Assembly (NCBI RefSeq): GCF_965661665.1
Contig: NZ_CBFIEO010000010.1
Span: 48,292 to 112,291 of the forward strand
Source: Cognatiyoonia sp965661665
GTDB taxonomy: Bacteria; Pseudomonadota; Alphaproteobacteria; Rhodobacterales; Rhodobacteraceae
Direction: 5' to 3'
Length of the DNA: 64,000 nucleotides
Below are positions 43,466 through 53,021 of this stretch, in pieces; within the stretch, counting starts at the first letter, position 1; every line of letters begins with the position of its first letter. The notes beneath the pieces are model-generated. The model saw only the letters and a list, made by a program, of their open reading frames with translations. It was not told the DNA's origin and did not search any database. Made by a program: the position numbers and the translations under genes.

Positions 43466-44761
43466 GTGACGGTCAAATCAGTTTTCGGAGCCTTCGCCGG
43501 ATTGGCGTTTTTGGTCGCCTGTAGTGAAACTGACATTATTCTTCCGGGTGAGCGGCAAGACATTCGCCCATCTTCCGTTGTAGAAAATCAGGCCCGCGCG
43601 TTGCGTTTGGTTGCACCGGTCGCCAATGCAAATTGGCGCCACCGAAACGGCAGCGCCACCCATAAGATCACGCATCCTGCTTTGACACCTGGCTTGGCGC
43701 AGGTGTTTTCCGTCAATATTGGTGAAGGCGACAGCCGTCGCGCGCGGATCACCGCTGATCCCGTGGTTGCGGGTGGTGTGATTTACACATTGGATGCACG
43801 GGCGCGGGTCAGCGCAACGTCCACCGCTGGTGCGCCACTTTGGTCTATGGATGTCACGCCTGCCAATGACAGCAGCAGTGATGCGTCAGGTGGGGGTTTG
43901 GCTGTTTCTGACGGGCGCGTCTTTGTGACGACCGGCTTTGGGGAGCTGACCGTTCTGGACGCCGCGAGCGGTGTTGAGATTTGGACGCAAGACTTGGATG
44001 CGCCGGGCGGGTCTGCGCCAACAGTCTCTGGTGATCTTGTCTATCTGGTCTCCCGCGACAGCACGGGCTGGGCGATTGAGGTCGAGAATGGCCGTATCCG
44101 TTGGCAGATCGCAGGCACGCCGTCGGTTGGCAATTTCTCTGGCGGGGCAGGTGTCGCGGTGAATTCCGAAGCGGCTGTGTTCCCAATGCCATCGGGTGAG
44201 GTCATTGCAGCCTTCCCGCAAGGCGGCTTGCGTCGGTGGTCGAATGTGGTGTCGGGTCAGCGCCTTGGGATTGCGTCTGCCAATATATCCGACATCGCTG
44301 GTGATCCGGTGATTGATGGCGGCCGCGTCTATGCCTCCAACTTCTCTGGCCGGTTGGTCGCGATGGACATGACGAACGGCGATCGGATTTGGACAGCGGC
44401 CGAAGGGGCGGTGAGCCCTGTTTGGCCCGCTGGAGACTCGGTCTTCTTGGTCAATGAGATCAACGAATTGGTGCGCCTCGATGCGTCTGATGGTTCGGCA
44501 GTTTGGAAGGTTGACCTGCCGAAGTTCACCGAAACGCCGTTGCGCCAGCAGCGCTCGGTGTTTGCTCACTATGGCCCCGTTTTGGCGGGTGGGCGTTTGA
44601 TTGTTGCGTCCTCTGACGGTCAAATCCGTGAGATTGATCCGGCGAGCGGTGATTTGATTGGAGCCACACCGATTGCGGGGGGCGCTGCGTCAAACCCCGT
44701 GGTTGCTGGTCAAACGCTCTATGTGATCAGCAAAGAAGGTCAGTTGGTGGCTTTCCGCTAA
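43466..44761 (+). CDS. bamB: outer membrane protein assembly factor BamB-like lipoprotein
   Basis: This is a PQQ-type beta-propeller lipoprotein; BamB supports outer membrane protein insertion by the BAM complex. GTG 43466 with GGAGG upstream; the lipobox 'GLAFLVACSE' places the acylated Cys near residue 19. Repeated propeller blades are seen, e.g. 'GRVFVTTGFGELTVLDAASG' near residue 155 and 'GRLVAMDMTNGDRIW' near 295. 431 residues. It lies between the YfgM-like gene and der, as in related genomes. Confidence 0.88.
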   Translation: MTVKSVFGAFAGLAFLVACSETDIILPGERQDIRPSSVVENQARALRLVAPVANANWRHRNGSATHKITHPALTPGLAQVFSVNIGEGDSRRARITADPVVAGGVIYTLDARARVSATSTAGAPLWSMDVTPANDSSSDASGGGLAVSDGRVFVTTGFGELTVLDAASGVEIWTQDLDAPGGSAPTVSGDLVYLVSRDSTGWAIEVENGRIRWQIAGTPSVGNFSGGAGVAVNSEAAVFPMPSGEVIAAFPQGGLRRWSNVVSGQRLGIASANISDIAGDPVIDGGRVYASNFSGRLVAMDMTNGDRIWTAAEGAVSPVWPAGDSVFLVNEINELVRLDASDGSAVWKVDLPKFTETPLRQQRSVFAHYGPVLAGGRLIVASSDGQIREIDPASGDLIGATPIAGGAASNPVVAGQTLYVISKEGQLVAFR

Positions 44762-44809
44762 GCGATCTATGGTGTAGAGCCGCGCATCTGACTCGGCAGG
44801 ATCGACGAC

Positions 44810-46264
44810 ATGACTTTCACTTTGGCCATTGTGGGCCGTCCCAATGTTGGCAAATCAACCTTGTTCAACCGTCTGGTCGGCAAGAAGTTGGCTTTGGTCG
44901 ATGACCAACCGGGTGTGACGCGGGACCTGCGCGAAGGTGCCGCGCGGCTGGGCGAATTACGATTTACTGTCATCGATAGCGCTGGACTTGAGGACGCGAC
45001 CGACGACAGCCTGCAGGGGCGGATGCGGCGGCTGACAGAGCGCGCGGTCGAGATGGCCGACGTCTGTCTCTTTATGATTGACGCCCGTCAAGGCGTATTG
45101 CCAGCTGATGAAGTGTTTGCCGACATCCTGCGCCGCAAGAACGCCAATGTGATCCTTGCCGCCAATAAGGGTGAGGGCACGGCGGCTGATGCGACCATCC
45201 TTGAAGCGTTCTCATTGGGCTTGGGCGAGCCAATCCGTATGTCCGCCGAACATGGTGAAGGGATGGGCGAGCTGTTGAATGTTTTGCGCCCAATCTATGA
45301 GGCGCAGATGGAGCGGGCGGCGAAGGATGCGCCGGAGGTAGATGTTGCAGTCTCTGATGAAGACCCAGATGCGCCCAGAACGCCGACTATTGATAAGCCC
45401 CTTCAAATCGCCGTTGTGGGGCGTCCGAACGCAGGTAAATCGACGCTGATTAATCAAATCATTGGTGAAGAGCGTCTTTTGACAGGGCCGGAGGCTGGGA
45501 TCACACGCGATGCCATCTCTGTCCAGACGATGTGGAACGATGTGTCGACGCGCATCTTTGACACGGCAGGCATGCGGAAGAAGGCGAAGGTTCAGGAGAA
45601 GCTGGAAAAGCTCTCTGTCTCCGATGGCCTGCGGGCTGTGAAGTTTGCTGAGGTGGTTGTGGTCTTGCTCGACGTGGAAATCCCATTCGAGCAGCAAGAC
45701 CTGCGGATCGCTGATTTGGCGGAACGGGAGGGCCGCGCCGTGGTTGTGGCCGTCAATAAGTGGGACATTGAGACCGAAAAGCAGTTTAAGATCAAAGAGT
45801 TGCGGGATGATTTTGCACGGCTTTTGCCGCAGTTGAAGGGTGCGCAAATGGTCACTGTGTCTGCTAAGACCGGCAAAGGCATGGACCGTTTGCATGAGGC
45901 GATCATGCGGGCACATGAGGTTTGGAACCGTCGTGTCACCACGGCGCAGCTCAATCGTTGGCTGACAGGGATGTTGGAGCAACACCCACCGCCCGCACCG
46001 GGAGGTCGGCGGATCAAGATGCGGTACATGACGCAGGTTAAGACGCGCCCGCCTGCGTTTGTCGTGATGACGTCCTTCCCAGATCAGGTTCCGGCAAGCT
46101 ATTCACGTTATCTTGTCAACGGGTTACGGGAAGACTTTGACATGCCGGGCACGCCCATTCGCCTGACCTTGCGCGATCAGGGGGACAAGAACCCTTACAA
46201 AGGTCGCAAGAAGTCTCAGCCGTCCAAGCTGTCAAAGCACCTGAAGCCAAATCGCGGCGATTGA
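44810..46264 (+). CDS. der: ribosome assembly GTPase Der
   Basis: This essential tandem GTPase acts in 50S subunit assembly. Two G domains are seen: 'GRPNVGKSTLFNRLVG' at residue ~8 and 'GRPNAGKSTLINQIIGEE' at residue ~204, each with DxxG and NKxD-type motifs ('NKWD' near residue 320). The KH-like C-terminal domain follows ('YMTQVKTRPPAFVVM'). 484 residues. It is followed by a terminator. Confidence 0.97.
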   Translation: MTFTLAIVGRPNVGKSTLFNRLVGKKLALVDDQPGVTRDLREGAARLGELRFTVIDSAGLEDATDDSLQGRMRRLTERAVEMADVCLFMIDARQGVLPADEVFADILRRKNANVILAANKGEGTAADATILEAFSLGLGEPIRMSAEHGEGMGELLNVLRPIYEAQMERAAKDAPEVDVAVSDEDPDAPRTPTIDKPLQIAVVGRPNAGKSTLINQIIGEERLLTGPEAGITRDAISVQTMWNDVSTRIFDTAGMRKKAKVQEKLEKLSVSDGLRAVKFAEVVVVLLDVEIPFEQQDLRIADLAEREGRAVVVAVNKWDIETEKQFKIKELRDDFARLLPQLKGAQMVTVSAKTGKGMDRLHEAIMRAHEVWNRRVTTAQLNRWLTGMLEQHPPPAPGGRRIKMRYMTQVKTRPPAFVVMTSFPDQVPASYSRYLVNGLREDFDMPGTPIRLTLRDQGDKNPYKGRKKSQPSKLSKHLKPNRGD

Positions 46265-46275
46265 TCCGATGCCAA

Positions 46276-46309
46276 ATGAAAAGAGCCGGGGACGTCCGGG
46301 CTCTTTCAT
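46276..46309. terminator. hairpin terminator between der and the TspO-like remnant
   Basis: An 8-bp perfect core (AAAGAGCC/GGCTCTTT), extended by partial pairing, is flanked by an A-rich and a T-rich side. It can serve der on + and the convergent truncated gene on -. Confidence 0.8.
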
Positions 46310-46315
46310 TTTACG

Positions 46316-46600
46316 TCAGCGACCGACGGTAGAGAAAGTCTTGCGAGCCTTATCTCTATCGGGATCGCCTACGCGTTTCCAAGCACCGAAGATAGCTGAG
46401 ACAACCAGCCATCCATAAATCAGGCCCCAAATCGAAAACGCATATCCGACGGGTTGGATCGGCGGATGGATTTGGGAATTCGGCAGTGGATCCTCGCTAA
46501 TGCCCATAAAGGGGGAGGTTACGGCAGCAGTAATTGTAAAAGTGAAGGTCACGGCCAGTGTGATGTAGGCATAAATCTTGGTCAAATGCTTGATACGCAC
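46316..46600 (-). pseudogene. TspO/MBR-like membrane protein, truncated
   Basis: The 94-residue product has two hydrophobic helices. The segment 'IQPVGYAFSIWGLIYGWLV' near residue 50 is the N-terminal hallmark of TspO/MBR-like proteins of alphaproteobacteria, which normally continue for about 230-250 residues with more helices. Here the frame ends 'KARKTFSTVGR' and runs into a terminator, so the C-terminal two-thirds are missing. A deletion is likely. It could still be expressed as a short protein. Confidence 0.55.
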
Positions 46601-46627
46601 CAGCCGTGATTTGGTTCCATAACGGAT

Positions 46628-47920
46628 CTAACAAAGATGCCCATCGGCGGTGATTCGCGTCTTGCCGCGCAAATAGGGGTGCAACGCTTCAGGCAACTCG
46701 ACAGAGCCGTTGGATTGCTGGCCATTCTCCAACACCGCAATGAGCGTGCGCCCAACGGCCAAACCTGAGCCATTCAACGTATGCAAAAACTCTGGCTTGC
46801 CGCCCTCGGATGGCTTGAACCGCGCGTTCATGCGGCGGGCCTGATAGTCGCCGCAGGTGGAGACGGACGAAATCTCACGGTACGTATTCTGGCCGGGCAA
46901 CCACACTTCGATGTCGTGGGTGCGGCGTGCGCCAGCGCCCATGTCACCTGTGCAGAGCACGACCGTGCGATAGGGTAGCTCGAGCCGTTCAAGAATGCCT
47001 TCGGCGCATTTGGTCATGCGTTGGTGTTCGGCCTCTGATTGGTCGGGATGGCATACTGTCACCATCTCCACCTTTTCGAACTGGTGCTGACGCAACATGC
47101 CGGATGTGTCGCGACCTGCGCTGCCAGCCTCTGACCGGAAGCAGAGCGTGTGCGCAACGTAGCGGCGGGGCAGGTAGCTTTCCTCAACCGTCATGCCATT
47201 GACGATATTGGTGAGTGTGACCTCCGCCGTTGGGATCAGCCACCAACCGTTTGTGGTTTGGTAGCTGTCTTCGCCAAACTTGGGCAGCTGGCCTGTGCCA
47301 TACATCATCTCTTCTCGCACGAGGACGGGAGTGATGGTTTCTGCTAGATCATTTTCTTCCACATGGGTGTCGATCATGAATTGGGCGAGGGCGCGGTGCA
47401 GCCGCGCAATAGCACCGGAGAGCAGAACAAACCGGCTGCCAGAGAGCTTTGCCGCGGTTTCAAAATCCATTCCGTCTTGCACGGCGGGGATTTCGTAATG
47501 CTCCACGGGATCAAAGTCGAAATTGCGGGGGTTGCCGTCACGGTGGATTTCGACGTTGTCGTCTTCATCTTCACCGTCTGGTACATCGGCGTAGGGGAGG
47601 TTGGGGATGCTCATGAGGATGGTGTTTAATTTCTCATCCAGCTCCTTTGCCTTGTCGCCCAGGTTAGCGATCTCAGACTTCTTCTCGGCCACGAGCGCGC
47701 GGAGACGTTCAAATTCGGCCTCGTCGCCACGGCCCTTGGCGGCGCCCACTTCTTTGGCGGCGTTGTTTGCCTCGGCCTGAGCGGCTTCCGCGGCTTGGAT
47801 AGCCGCACGGCGCTTGCCGTCAATGTCCAAGATCTCGGAGGAGGATGCAGAAATCCCGCGACGTGCCAAAGCAGCGTCGAAGGCGGCTGGGTTTTCACGA
47901 ATGGCGCGAATGTCATGCAT
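46628..47920 (-). CDS. serS: serine--tRNA ligase
   Basis: This class II synthetase charges tRNA-Ser. It has an N-terminal coiled-coil arm (about residues 30-105, Ala/Glu/Lys-rich). Motif 2 lies around 'CFRSEAGSAGRDTSGMLRQH' near residue 265 and motif 3 around 'LNGSGLAVGRTLIAVLENGQ' near 385. 430 residues. It lies convergent to der beyond the TspO remnant. Confidence 0.97.
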   Translation of the reverse strand: MHDIRAIRENPAAFDAALARRGISASSSEILDIDGKRRAAIQAAEAAQAEANNAAKEVGAAKGRGDEAEFERLRALVAEKKSEIANLGDKAKELDEKLNTILMSIPNLPYADVPDGEDEDDNVEIHRDGNPRNFDFDPVEHYEIPAVQDGMDFETAAKLSGSRFVLLSGAIARLHRALAQFMIDTHVEENDLAETITPVLVREEMMYGTGQLPKFGEDSYQTTNGWWLIPTAEVTLTNIVNGMTVEESYLPRRYVAHTLCFRSEAGSAGRDTSGMLRQHQFEKVEMVTVCHPDQSEAEHQRMTKCAEGILERLELPYRTVVLCTGDMGAGARRTHDIEVWLPGQNTYREISSVSTCGDYQARRMNARFKPSEGGKPEFLHTLNGSGLAVGRTLIAVLENGQQSNGSVELPEALHPYLRGKTRITADGHLC

Positions 47921-47985
47921 CGGTCTTCTCCTTCAATGGTGAGTGACCATATGCCGAAAAGACAAAGCGAAATGAAGAGCGTTTT

Positions 47986-48683
47986 TTACAAGCGCTCTTC
48001 CAGCAGGGCGAGCAGTTCTTGTCTGGGATGACCAATATGGCGGTGTTTTCGGCCTTCGAAGAAATCTTGCCCACGATCTGGGGGCCTTCGGGCGTGTCGA
48101 CCAACACCGCTGCGCCAGAGTTTCCGCCGCGCACGGGACAGTTGATGTGCAGCGGTCCAGCATCAAGCACGTAGTGGTCACAACCACTAGTGAACAATGG
48201 AGCTTGTGAGTTGAGGCTACTATAGTTGAGGAAATAGACCGGCTCCTACGGTCTGGGCACACCCACTACAGGCAACGGCTGAACATCCGTAATGGGGTCG
48301 GTCAGTCGAACCAAAGCCCAATAGTGGCTCAGATAACCAACTTGGCTTAACTTCGTGGGATCGTAATTCTCTGACAAGATGATTTCGGCAATCGAACTGC
48401 TTCTCGACGCCTTGTCATCGTCCCAGCCTGCCAAGAAGGTGTAGCGGCGTAATTGGCTGGGCATGTCGTTGCGTGCGGCGGCGATACAGTGTCCGGCGGT
48501 CAAGATCAGATCGGCAGCGATCAGTGTGGTTGTACAAAATTTGTCGCTTTGCAACTGCCCTTTGATCAGCTTGCCAATTGCCGCCAAAGGCGCCTGTTCT
48601 TCCTCCGCCAGCATCTTCCAACTTTGCGCCTGAGCGGATGTGGCGAGAAGAATTAGCGATGTGAAGATTGACGCTTTGAGCAT
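47986..48683 (-). pseudogene. trypsin-like serine protease gene, inactivated
   Basis: ATG 48683 begins a signal peptide ('SLILLATSAQA') and a chymotrypsin-fold protein. The catalytic His region 'LTAGHC' is present. The Asp position in 'SHYWALVRL' is Tyr where homologs have Asp (one base change, GAT to TAT). TAG 48246-48248 interrupts the frame after 'VVGVPRP'. The frame resumes with 'EPVYFLNYSSLNSQAPLF' and the Ser region 'CPVRGGNSGAAVLV'. After 'ILVIP' the proper end ('QELLALLEERL') is read in another frame, ending TAA 47986-47988. Stop, frameshift and active-site loss together make it a pseudogene. Confidence 0.8.
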
Positions 48684-48824
48684 AAGCAACCATATGCATC
48701 CAAAGACAAAAGAGAATAGCAAAAAACGCAGCTGCGACATTGCTATTCAGGCGTGGCAATCTTAGTGTCGCGCGACTGCTGGGCTGGGGCTGATGTCCTG
48801 CCGAAACCAACGTAAGGGGCCAAA

Positions 48825-49106
48825 ATGCAAGGCATTGAATCGATCATTCCTCTCATTCTGATTTTCGCGATCATGTACTTCTTCCTGATCCGTCCTCAGC
48901 AAAAGAAAATGAAGGAACATCAGGCCATGGTTGCGGCGGTGCGTCGTGGAGACCGTATTATCACGCAGGGTGGTTTGAAAGGTAAGATCACCAAGGTTAA
49001 AGAAGGCGAGAACGAGGTCGAGGTGGAGATTGCTTCTGGCGTTGTGATCCGCGTGGTTCAGTCCACGATTGCGGATGTCGAGAACAAGACAGAGCCTGCA
49101 AAATAA
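48825..49106 (+). CDS. yajC: preprotein translocase subunit YajC
   Basis: YajC is a small membrane partner of the SecDF complex. It has 93 residues: one N-terminal helix ('SIIPLILIFAIMYFFLIRPQ'), then 'RPQQKKMKEHQAMV' and a basic cytoplasmic domain. It is the first gene of yajC-secD-secF. Confidence 0.95.
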   Translation: MQGIESIIPLILIFAIMYFFLIRPQQKKMKEHQAMVAAVRRGDRIITQGGLKGKITKVKEGENEVEVEIASGVVIRVVQSTIADVENKTEPAK

Positions 49107-49127
49107 ACCCAAGCCGAGGGGCTTTAG

Positions 49128-50774
49128 ATGCTTCATATCTCCGCCACCAAGCAGGTGATGATTTGGCTGACCGTTGTGGTCGGCCTTTTCCTTGCTTTGC
49201 CGAACGGATTTTATACGCAGGTTGAGCGGTACAATGATGCTGTCGCTTTGGGAGACGAGGCGACCGGATGGCCGTCGTTCATGCCGTCCGGCCTTGTGAA
49301 CCTTGGGTTGGATTTGCGCGGAGGTGCGCATTTGTTGGCCGAGGTGAAGGTCGAGGATGCTCAGATTTCCTTGGTTGAGGCATTGTGGCCGGAAGTGCGC
49401 CGCGCCTTGTCGGCAGAGATGGCGACCATTGGCCCGTTCCGTCAAAGTGCCGATGCGCCTGTTGGAACCATTCGCATCCAATTCCAAGAAACAAAAGGCA
49501 TTGATCGCGCGTACGAGATTGTCCGCGGATTGGCGCGGCCAGTTCAGTCCCTGACGGGGGTTGGGGCAAGCGATATTGAAGTGACACGCGGCACGAACGC
49601 GATCACGGTACAGCTCTCTGAGGCTGAGAAGGCCAACATCAACGAGCGGACGATGCAGCAATCGTTGGAGATTATCCGCCGCCGCATTGACGAAGTTGGC
49701 ACGCGGGAGCCCACAATCCAGCGCCAAGGAGCTGACCGCATTTTGGTGCAGGTTCCGGGTGTTGGGTCTGCTCAGGAAGTGAAAGACATCATCGGGACAA
49801 CCGCGCAGCTGACATTCCAGCCTGTTGTATCCGTTGTGGGTGATGCTGACGGGATCGCAGGTGCGGGCAATGAAATTCTGCCAGAAGTAACAGAGGACGG
49901 GATCGAGCCATCGATTTTTTATGTCCTAGAGCGCAACCCTGTTGTGACGGGCGAGGAACTGAACGACGCGCGGCCAGAGTTCGATCAGAATGGTCAGCCT
50001 GCCGTTGGTTTTCGCTTCAATCCAAGTGGTGCCAAGAAATTCGGTGTTCATACGACTGAGAATGCGGGATCGCTTTTTGCCATCGTACTGGACGGTGAAG
50101 TCATCTCCGCCCCGCGGATCAATGAACCGATCACCGGTGGTTCCGGTATCATCACGGGTAACTTCACGATTGAAGAGTCCACAAACCTCGCCGTGCTGTT
50201 GCGGGCAGGGGCGTTGCCAGCGGAGCTTGAGTTCCTTGAAGAGCGGACAATTGGCCCTGAATTGGGCCAGGATAGCATCGACGCAGGTAAGATCGCCTGT
50301 ATCGTCGCGGGCATTGCAGTCCTTGTCTATATGTTTCTGAGCTATGGCCTCTTTGGCGTCTTCGCCAACGCGGCTTTGATCATCAACGTCGGTTTGATCT
50401 TTGGACTGCTGTCCTTGATCGGGGCGACACTTACTTTGCCCGGTATTGCCGGGATCGTTTTGACGATTGGTATGGCTGTGGACGCCAACGTGATTGTGTT
50501 TGAGCGGATCCGCGAAGAGTTGAAGACGGCGAAGGGCCCTGCACGGGCGATTGAGCTTGGCTATCAGAAGGCCCTCTCCTCCATCCTCGATGCGAACGTC
50601 ACTACGTTTATCACCGCGACCATCTTGTTTGTGATGGGCTCTGGCCCCGTGCGCGGGTTTGCGATCACGCTGGGCTTGGGGATCATGACGTCGGTCTTCA
50701 CGGCGATTTTTGTCACACGTGCGCTGATTGCGATCTGGTTCGCGCGCCGCCGTCCTAAGACGATTGAGGTGTAA
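49128..50774 (+). CDS. secD: protein translocase subunit SecD
   Basis: SecD uses proton motive force to complete protein export through SecYEG. 548 residues: first helix, 'LVNLGLDLRGGAHLLAEV' near residue 55, a large periplasmic domain, then five helices from about residue 385 with 'TIGMAVDANVIVFERIREEL' (D-x-N motif). It lies 21 bases after yajC and one base before secF. Confidence 0.96.
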   Translation: MLHISATKQVMIWLTVVVGLFLALPNGFYTQVERYNDAVALGDEATGWPSFMPSGLVNLGLDLRGGAHLLAEVKVEDAQISLVEALWPEVRRALSAEMATIGPFRQSADAPVGTIRIQFQETKGIDRAYEIVRGLARPVQSLTGVGASDIEVTRGTNAITVQLSEAEKANINERTMQQSLEIIRRRIDEVGTREPTIQRQGADRILVQVPGVGSAQEVKDIIGTTAQLTFQPVVSVVGDADGIAGAGNEILPEVTEDGIEPSIFYVLERNPVVTGEELNDARPEFDQNGQPAVGFRFNPSGAKKFGVHTTENAGSLFAIVLDGEVISAPRINEPITGGSGIITGNFTIEESTNLAVLLRAGALPAELEFLEERTIGPELGQDSIDAGKIACIVAGIAVLVYMFLSYGLFGVFANAALIINVGLIFGLLSLIGATLTLPGIAGIVLTIGMAVDANVIVFERIREELKTAKGPARAIELGYQKALSSILDANVTTFITATILFVMGSGPVRGFAITLGLGIMTSVFTAIFVTRALIAIWFARRRPKTIEV

Positions 50775-50775
50775 G

Positions 50776-51744
50776 ATGCGACTGAGACTGGTCAAACAAG
50801 GCACAAACATCGACTTTTTCAAGCGGGCCCGACTCTGGTTGGGTATTTCCGCTGTGCTGATGGTCGCCGCATTGGCGTCCTACCTGATCCAAGGATTGAA
50901 CTTCGGCATCGACTTCCAAGGTGGCACAAGCATCCGAACCCAATCCGAAGCACCGATTGATGTCGGGGCCTATCGTGGGGCGATTGAACCGCTTGATTTG
51001 GGCGATGTGTCGATCACAGAGGTATTCGACCCAAGTTTTGACGACAACCAAAACGTCGCGATGATCCGCATCCAAGCCCAAGAGGGGGAGGAGAGCGTCA
51101 CCAACGAGACCATCGGTCAGGTGCAAGAGGCGCTGCAAGCGCTGGAGTCCACAATCACATTCACCGCTGTTGAGTCTGTCGGTCCGAAAGTGTCAGGTGA
51201 GCTCATCAAGACAGCCTTCATTGCGGTTGCGATGGCTGTTGCGGCGATCCTGTTCTATATCTGGCTGCGGTTTGAGTGGCAGTTTGCGCTGGGTGCAGTC
51301 TTGGCATTGGTGCACGACGTGTTGCTCACGGTTGGCATCTTCTCCGAACTCCAAATCAAATTCGATCTGGCGATCATCGCTGCGATCCTGACCATCGTGG
51401 GCTATTCGATCAACGACACGGTGATCGTGTTTGACCGCGTGCGGGAAAACCTGCGCAAGTATAAGAAAAAACCGCTCAAGGAAGTGCTCAATATCTCCAT
51501 CAATGAAACGCTGTCGCGGACATTGATGACATCGGTCACAACCATGTTGGCGCTCTTGTCGCTGTTCATTTTGGGCGGTGACGTGATCCGTGGGTTTGTC
51601 TTTGCGATGATGTGGGGCGTGGTGATCGGCACTTATTCCTCGATCTTTGTTGCGACGGCGATCTTGCTGGTACTGGGCGTGAAGCGCGACTGGTCAAAGC
51701 AAGCGCAGAACTTGGGTAACCAGTTTGGGAACATTGACGCCTGA
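50776..51744 (+). CDS. secF: protein translocase subunit SecF
   Basis: SecF partners SecD in the export motor. ATG 50776 gives 322 residues; the frame extends upstream only inside secD. It has 'GLNFGIDFQGGTSIRTQ' near residue 38 and the membrane region 'GYSINDTVIVFDRVRENL' near residue 210. Its stop overlaps the next start (TGATG). Confidence 0.96.
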   Translation: MRLRLVKQGTNIDFFKRARLWLGISAVLMVAALASYLIQGLNFGIDFQGGTSIRTQSEAPIDVGAYRGAIEPLDLGDVSITEVFDPSFDDNQNVAMIRIQAQEGEESVTNETIGQVQEALQALESTITFTAVESVGPKVSGELIKTAFIAVAMAVAAILFYIWLRFEWQFALGAVLALVHDVLLTVGIFSELQIKFDLAIIAAILTIVGYSINDTVIVFDRVRENLRKYKKKPLKEVLNISINETLSRTLMTSVTTMLALLSLFILGGDVIRGFVFAMMWGVVIGTYSSIFVATAILLVLGVKRDWSKQAQNLGNQFGNIDA

Positions 51745-52097
51745 TGCGGCTGAATGAGGTTCAATATACCGACGCCCAGCCTGTGGATGGCTACGGACCG
51801 GGCTTCTTTCGGATCGGCGGCAAAGTGTTTGAGGGCGCGACGGCTGTGTTCCCGGATGGGGTGATGGGCTGGGGTGGCTTTGAAGATACTGAGACACTGA
51901 TCGCGCGGGCCTCCTCCGTTGATGTCATCTTTGTTGGCACGGGTGCGGAAATCGCGCATCTGCCAAATGACTTTCGAACACTTGTTGAGGCGTCTGGCGT
52001 TGGGGTGGAACCAATGTCGTCACCAGCTGCTTGTCGCACCTACAACGTCCTTTTGAGCGAAGGGCGTCGTGTCGCACTTGCGCTGTTACCTGTTTAG
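51744..52097 (+). CDS. Mth938-like domain protein
   Basis: This 117-residue protein matches the Mth938/DUF498 fold ('YGPGFFRIGGKVFEGATAVF', 'IFVGTGAEIAHLP', 'AACRTYNVLLSEGRRVALAL'). The human relative NDUFAF3 helps assemble complex I; the bacterial function is not settled. It is coupled to secF. In related genomes ccmA and ccmB usually follow, but here ccmC does. Confidence 0.9.
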   Translation: MRLNEVQYTDAQPVDGYGPGFFRIGGKVFEGATAVFPDGVMGWGGFEDTETLIARASSVDVIFVGTGAEIAHLPNDFRTLVEASGVGVEPMSSPAACRTYNVLLSEGRRVALALLPV

Positions 52098-52152
52098 TTG
52101 CCCCGTTTCTTTGGGTATTGAGGCCACATCAGACGCAGGATAGGAATACTGC

Positions 52153-52881
52153 ATGTCGTACTGGGAACTCGCCAATCCGAGACGTTTCATGGGGTGGACG
52201 GCCCCCGTTATGTCGTGGGCGTTTGGTCTTGCTGCGATCACGCTGATCCCAGGGATCATTTGGGGGTATTTCTTTACGCCTGATGCGGTACGGTTCGGTT
52301 CGACCGTAAAGATTATCTACATTCATGTACCGGCGGCGTTCATTGCGATCAACGCTTGGATCATGATGCTTGTGGCTTCTTTGATTTGGCTGGTCCGGCG
52401 GCATCACGTCTCTGCGCTTGCGGCAAGGGCTGCGGCCCCGATTGGCGTAATCATGACGGTGATCGGATTGGCCACCGGTGCGATTTGGGGGCAACCGATG
52501 TGGGGCACGTATTGGGCGTGGGACCCGCGGCTGACCTCGTTCCTGATCCTGTTTTTGTTCTACCTCGGCTACATCGCACTTTGGGTGGCAACTGAGGATG
52601 CTGATACGGCGGCTGACCTCACATCATGGCTCTGCATCGTCGGGTCCGTCTTCGCACTGATGTCGCGTTACGCGGTTCTGTTCTGGAACCAAGGCTTGCA
52701 TCAAGGGGCATCGCTCAGCCTCGATGCCGAAGAAAACGTATCTGATATTTTCTGGCAACCGCTGGTGTTGTGCATTGTTGGGTTCGTCTTGCTGACAATC
52801 GCGCTGGTGTTGCTGCGCACTCGGACAGAGATCCGTTTGCGCCGGATCCGAACGCTTGAACTGCGGGCGAGGGCGGCCTGA
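52153..52881 (+). CDS. ccmC: heme exporter/holder protein CcmC
   Basis: CcmC passes heme to CcmE in cytochrome c maturation System I. Six helices; the Trp-rich motif 'WGTYWAWDPRLTSFL' near residue 120 binds heme with external His residues. 242 residues. It begins 55 bases after the Mth938-like gene and touches ccmD. Confidence 0.95.
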   Translation: MSYWELANPRRFMGWTAPVMSWAFGLAAITLIPGIIWGYFFTPDAVRFGSTVKIIYIHVPAAFIAINAWIMMLVASLIWLVRRHHVSALAARAAAPIGVIMTVIGLATGAIWGQPMWGTYWAWDPRLTSFLILFLFYLGYIALWVATEDADTAADLTSWLCIVGSVFALMSRYAVLFWNQGLHQGASLSLDAEENVSDIFWQPLVLCIVGFVLLTIALVLLRTRTEIRLRRIRTLELRARAA

Positions 52882-53021
52882 TGCCAGATCTTGGGAAACA
52901 CGCTGCTGAAGTGCTTCTGTCGTACGGCATAACCATTGGACTGGTTTTGGCGCTTTTGGTCGTGAGCATCGCGCGATCCCGCGCGGCCAAGCGCCGCCTT
53001 CAGGAGCTTGAAAATGACTAA
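52881..53021 (+). CDS. ccmD: heme exporter protein CcmD
   Basis: The 46-residue CcmD is needed for release of holo-CcmE. One helix (about residues 14-31) is followed by a basic cytoplasmic tail ('SRAAKRRLQELEND'). ATG 52881 overlaps the ccmC TGA, and its TAA overlaps the ccmG start, exactly as in the usual ccmCDG order. Confidence 0.93.
   Translation: MPDLGKHAAEVLLSYGITIGLVLALLVVSIARSRAAKRRLQELEND

Noticed and set aside
48762..50822. Long minus-strand frames opposite yajC-secD
   Set aside because: Antisense shadows of conserved coding regions with no protein-like features.
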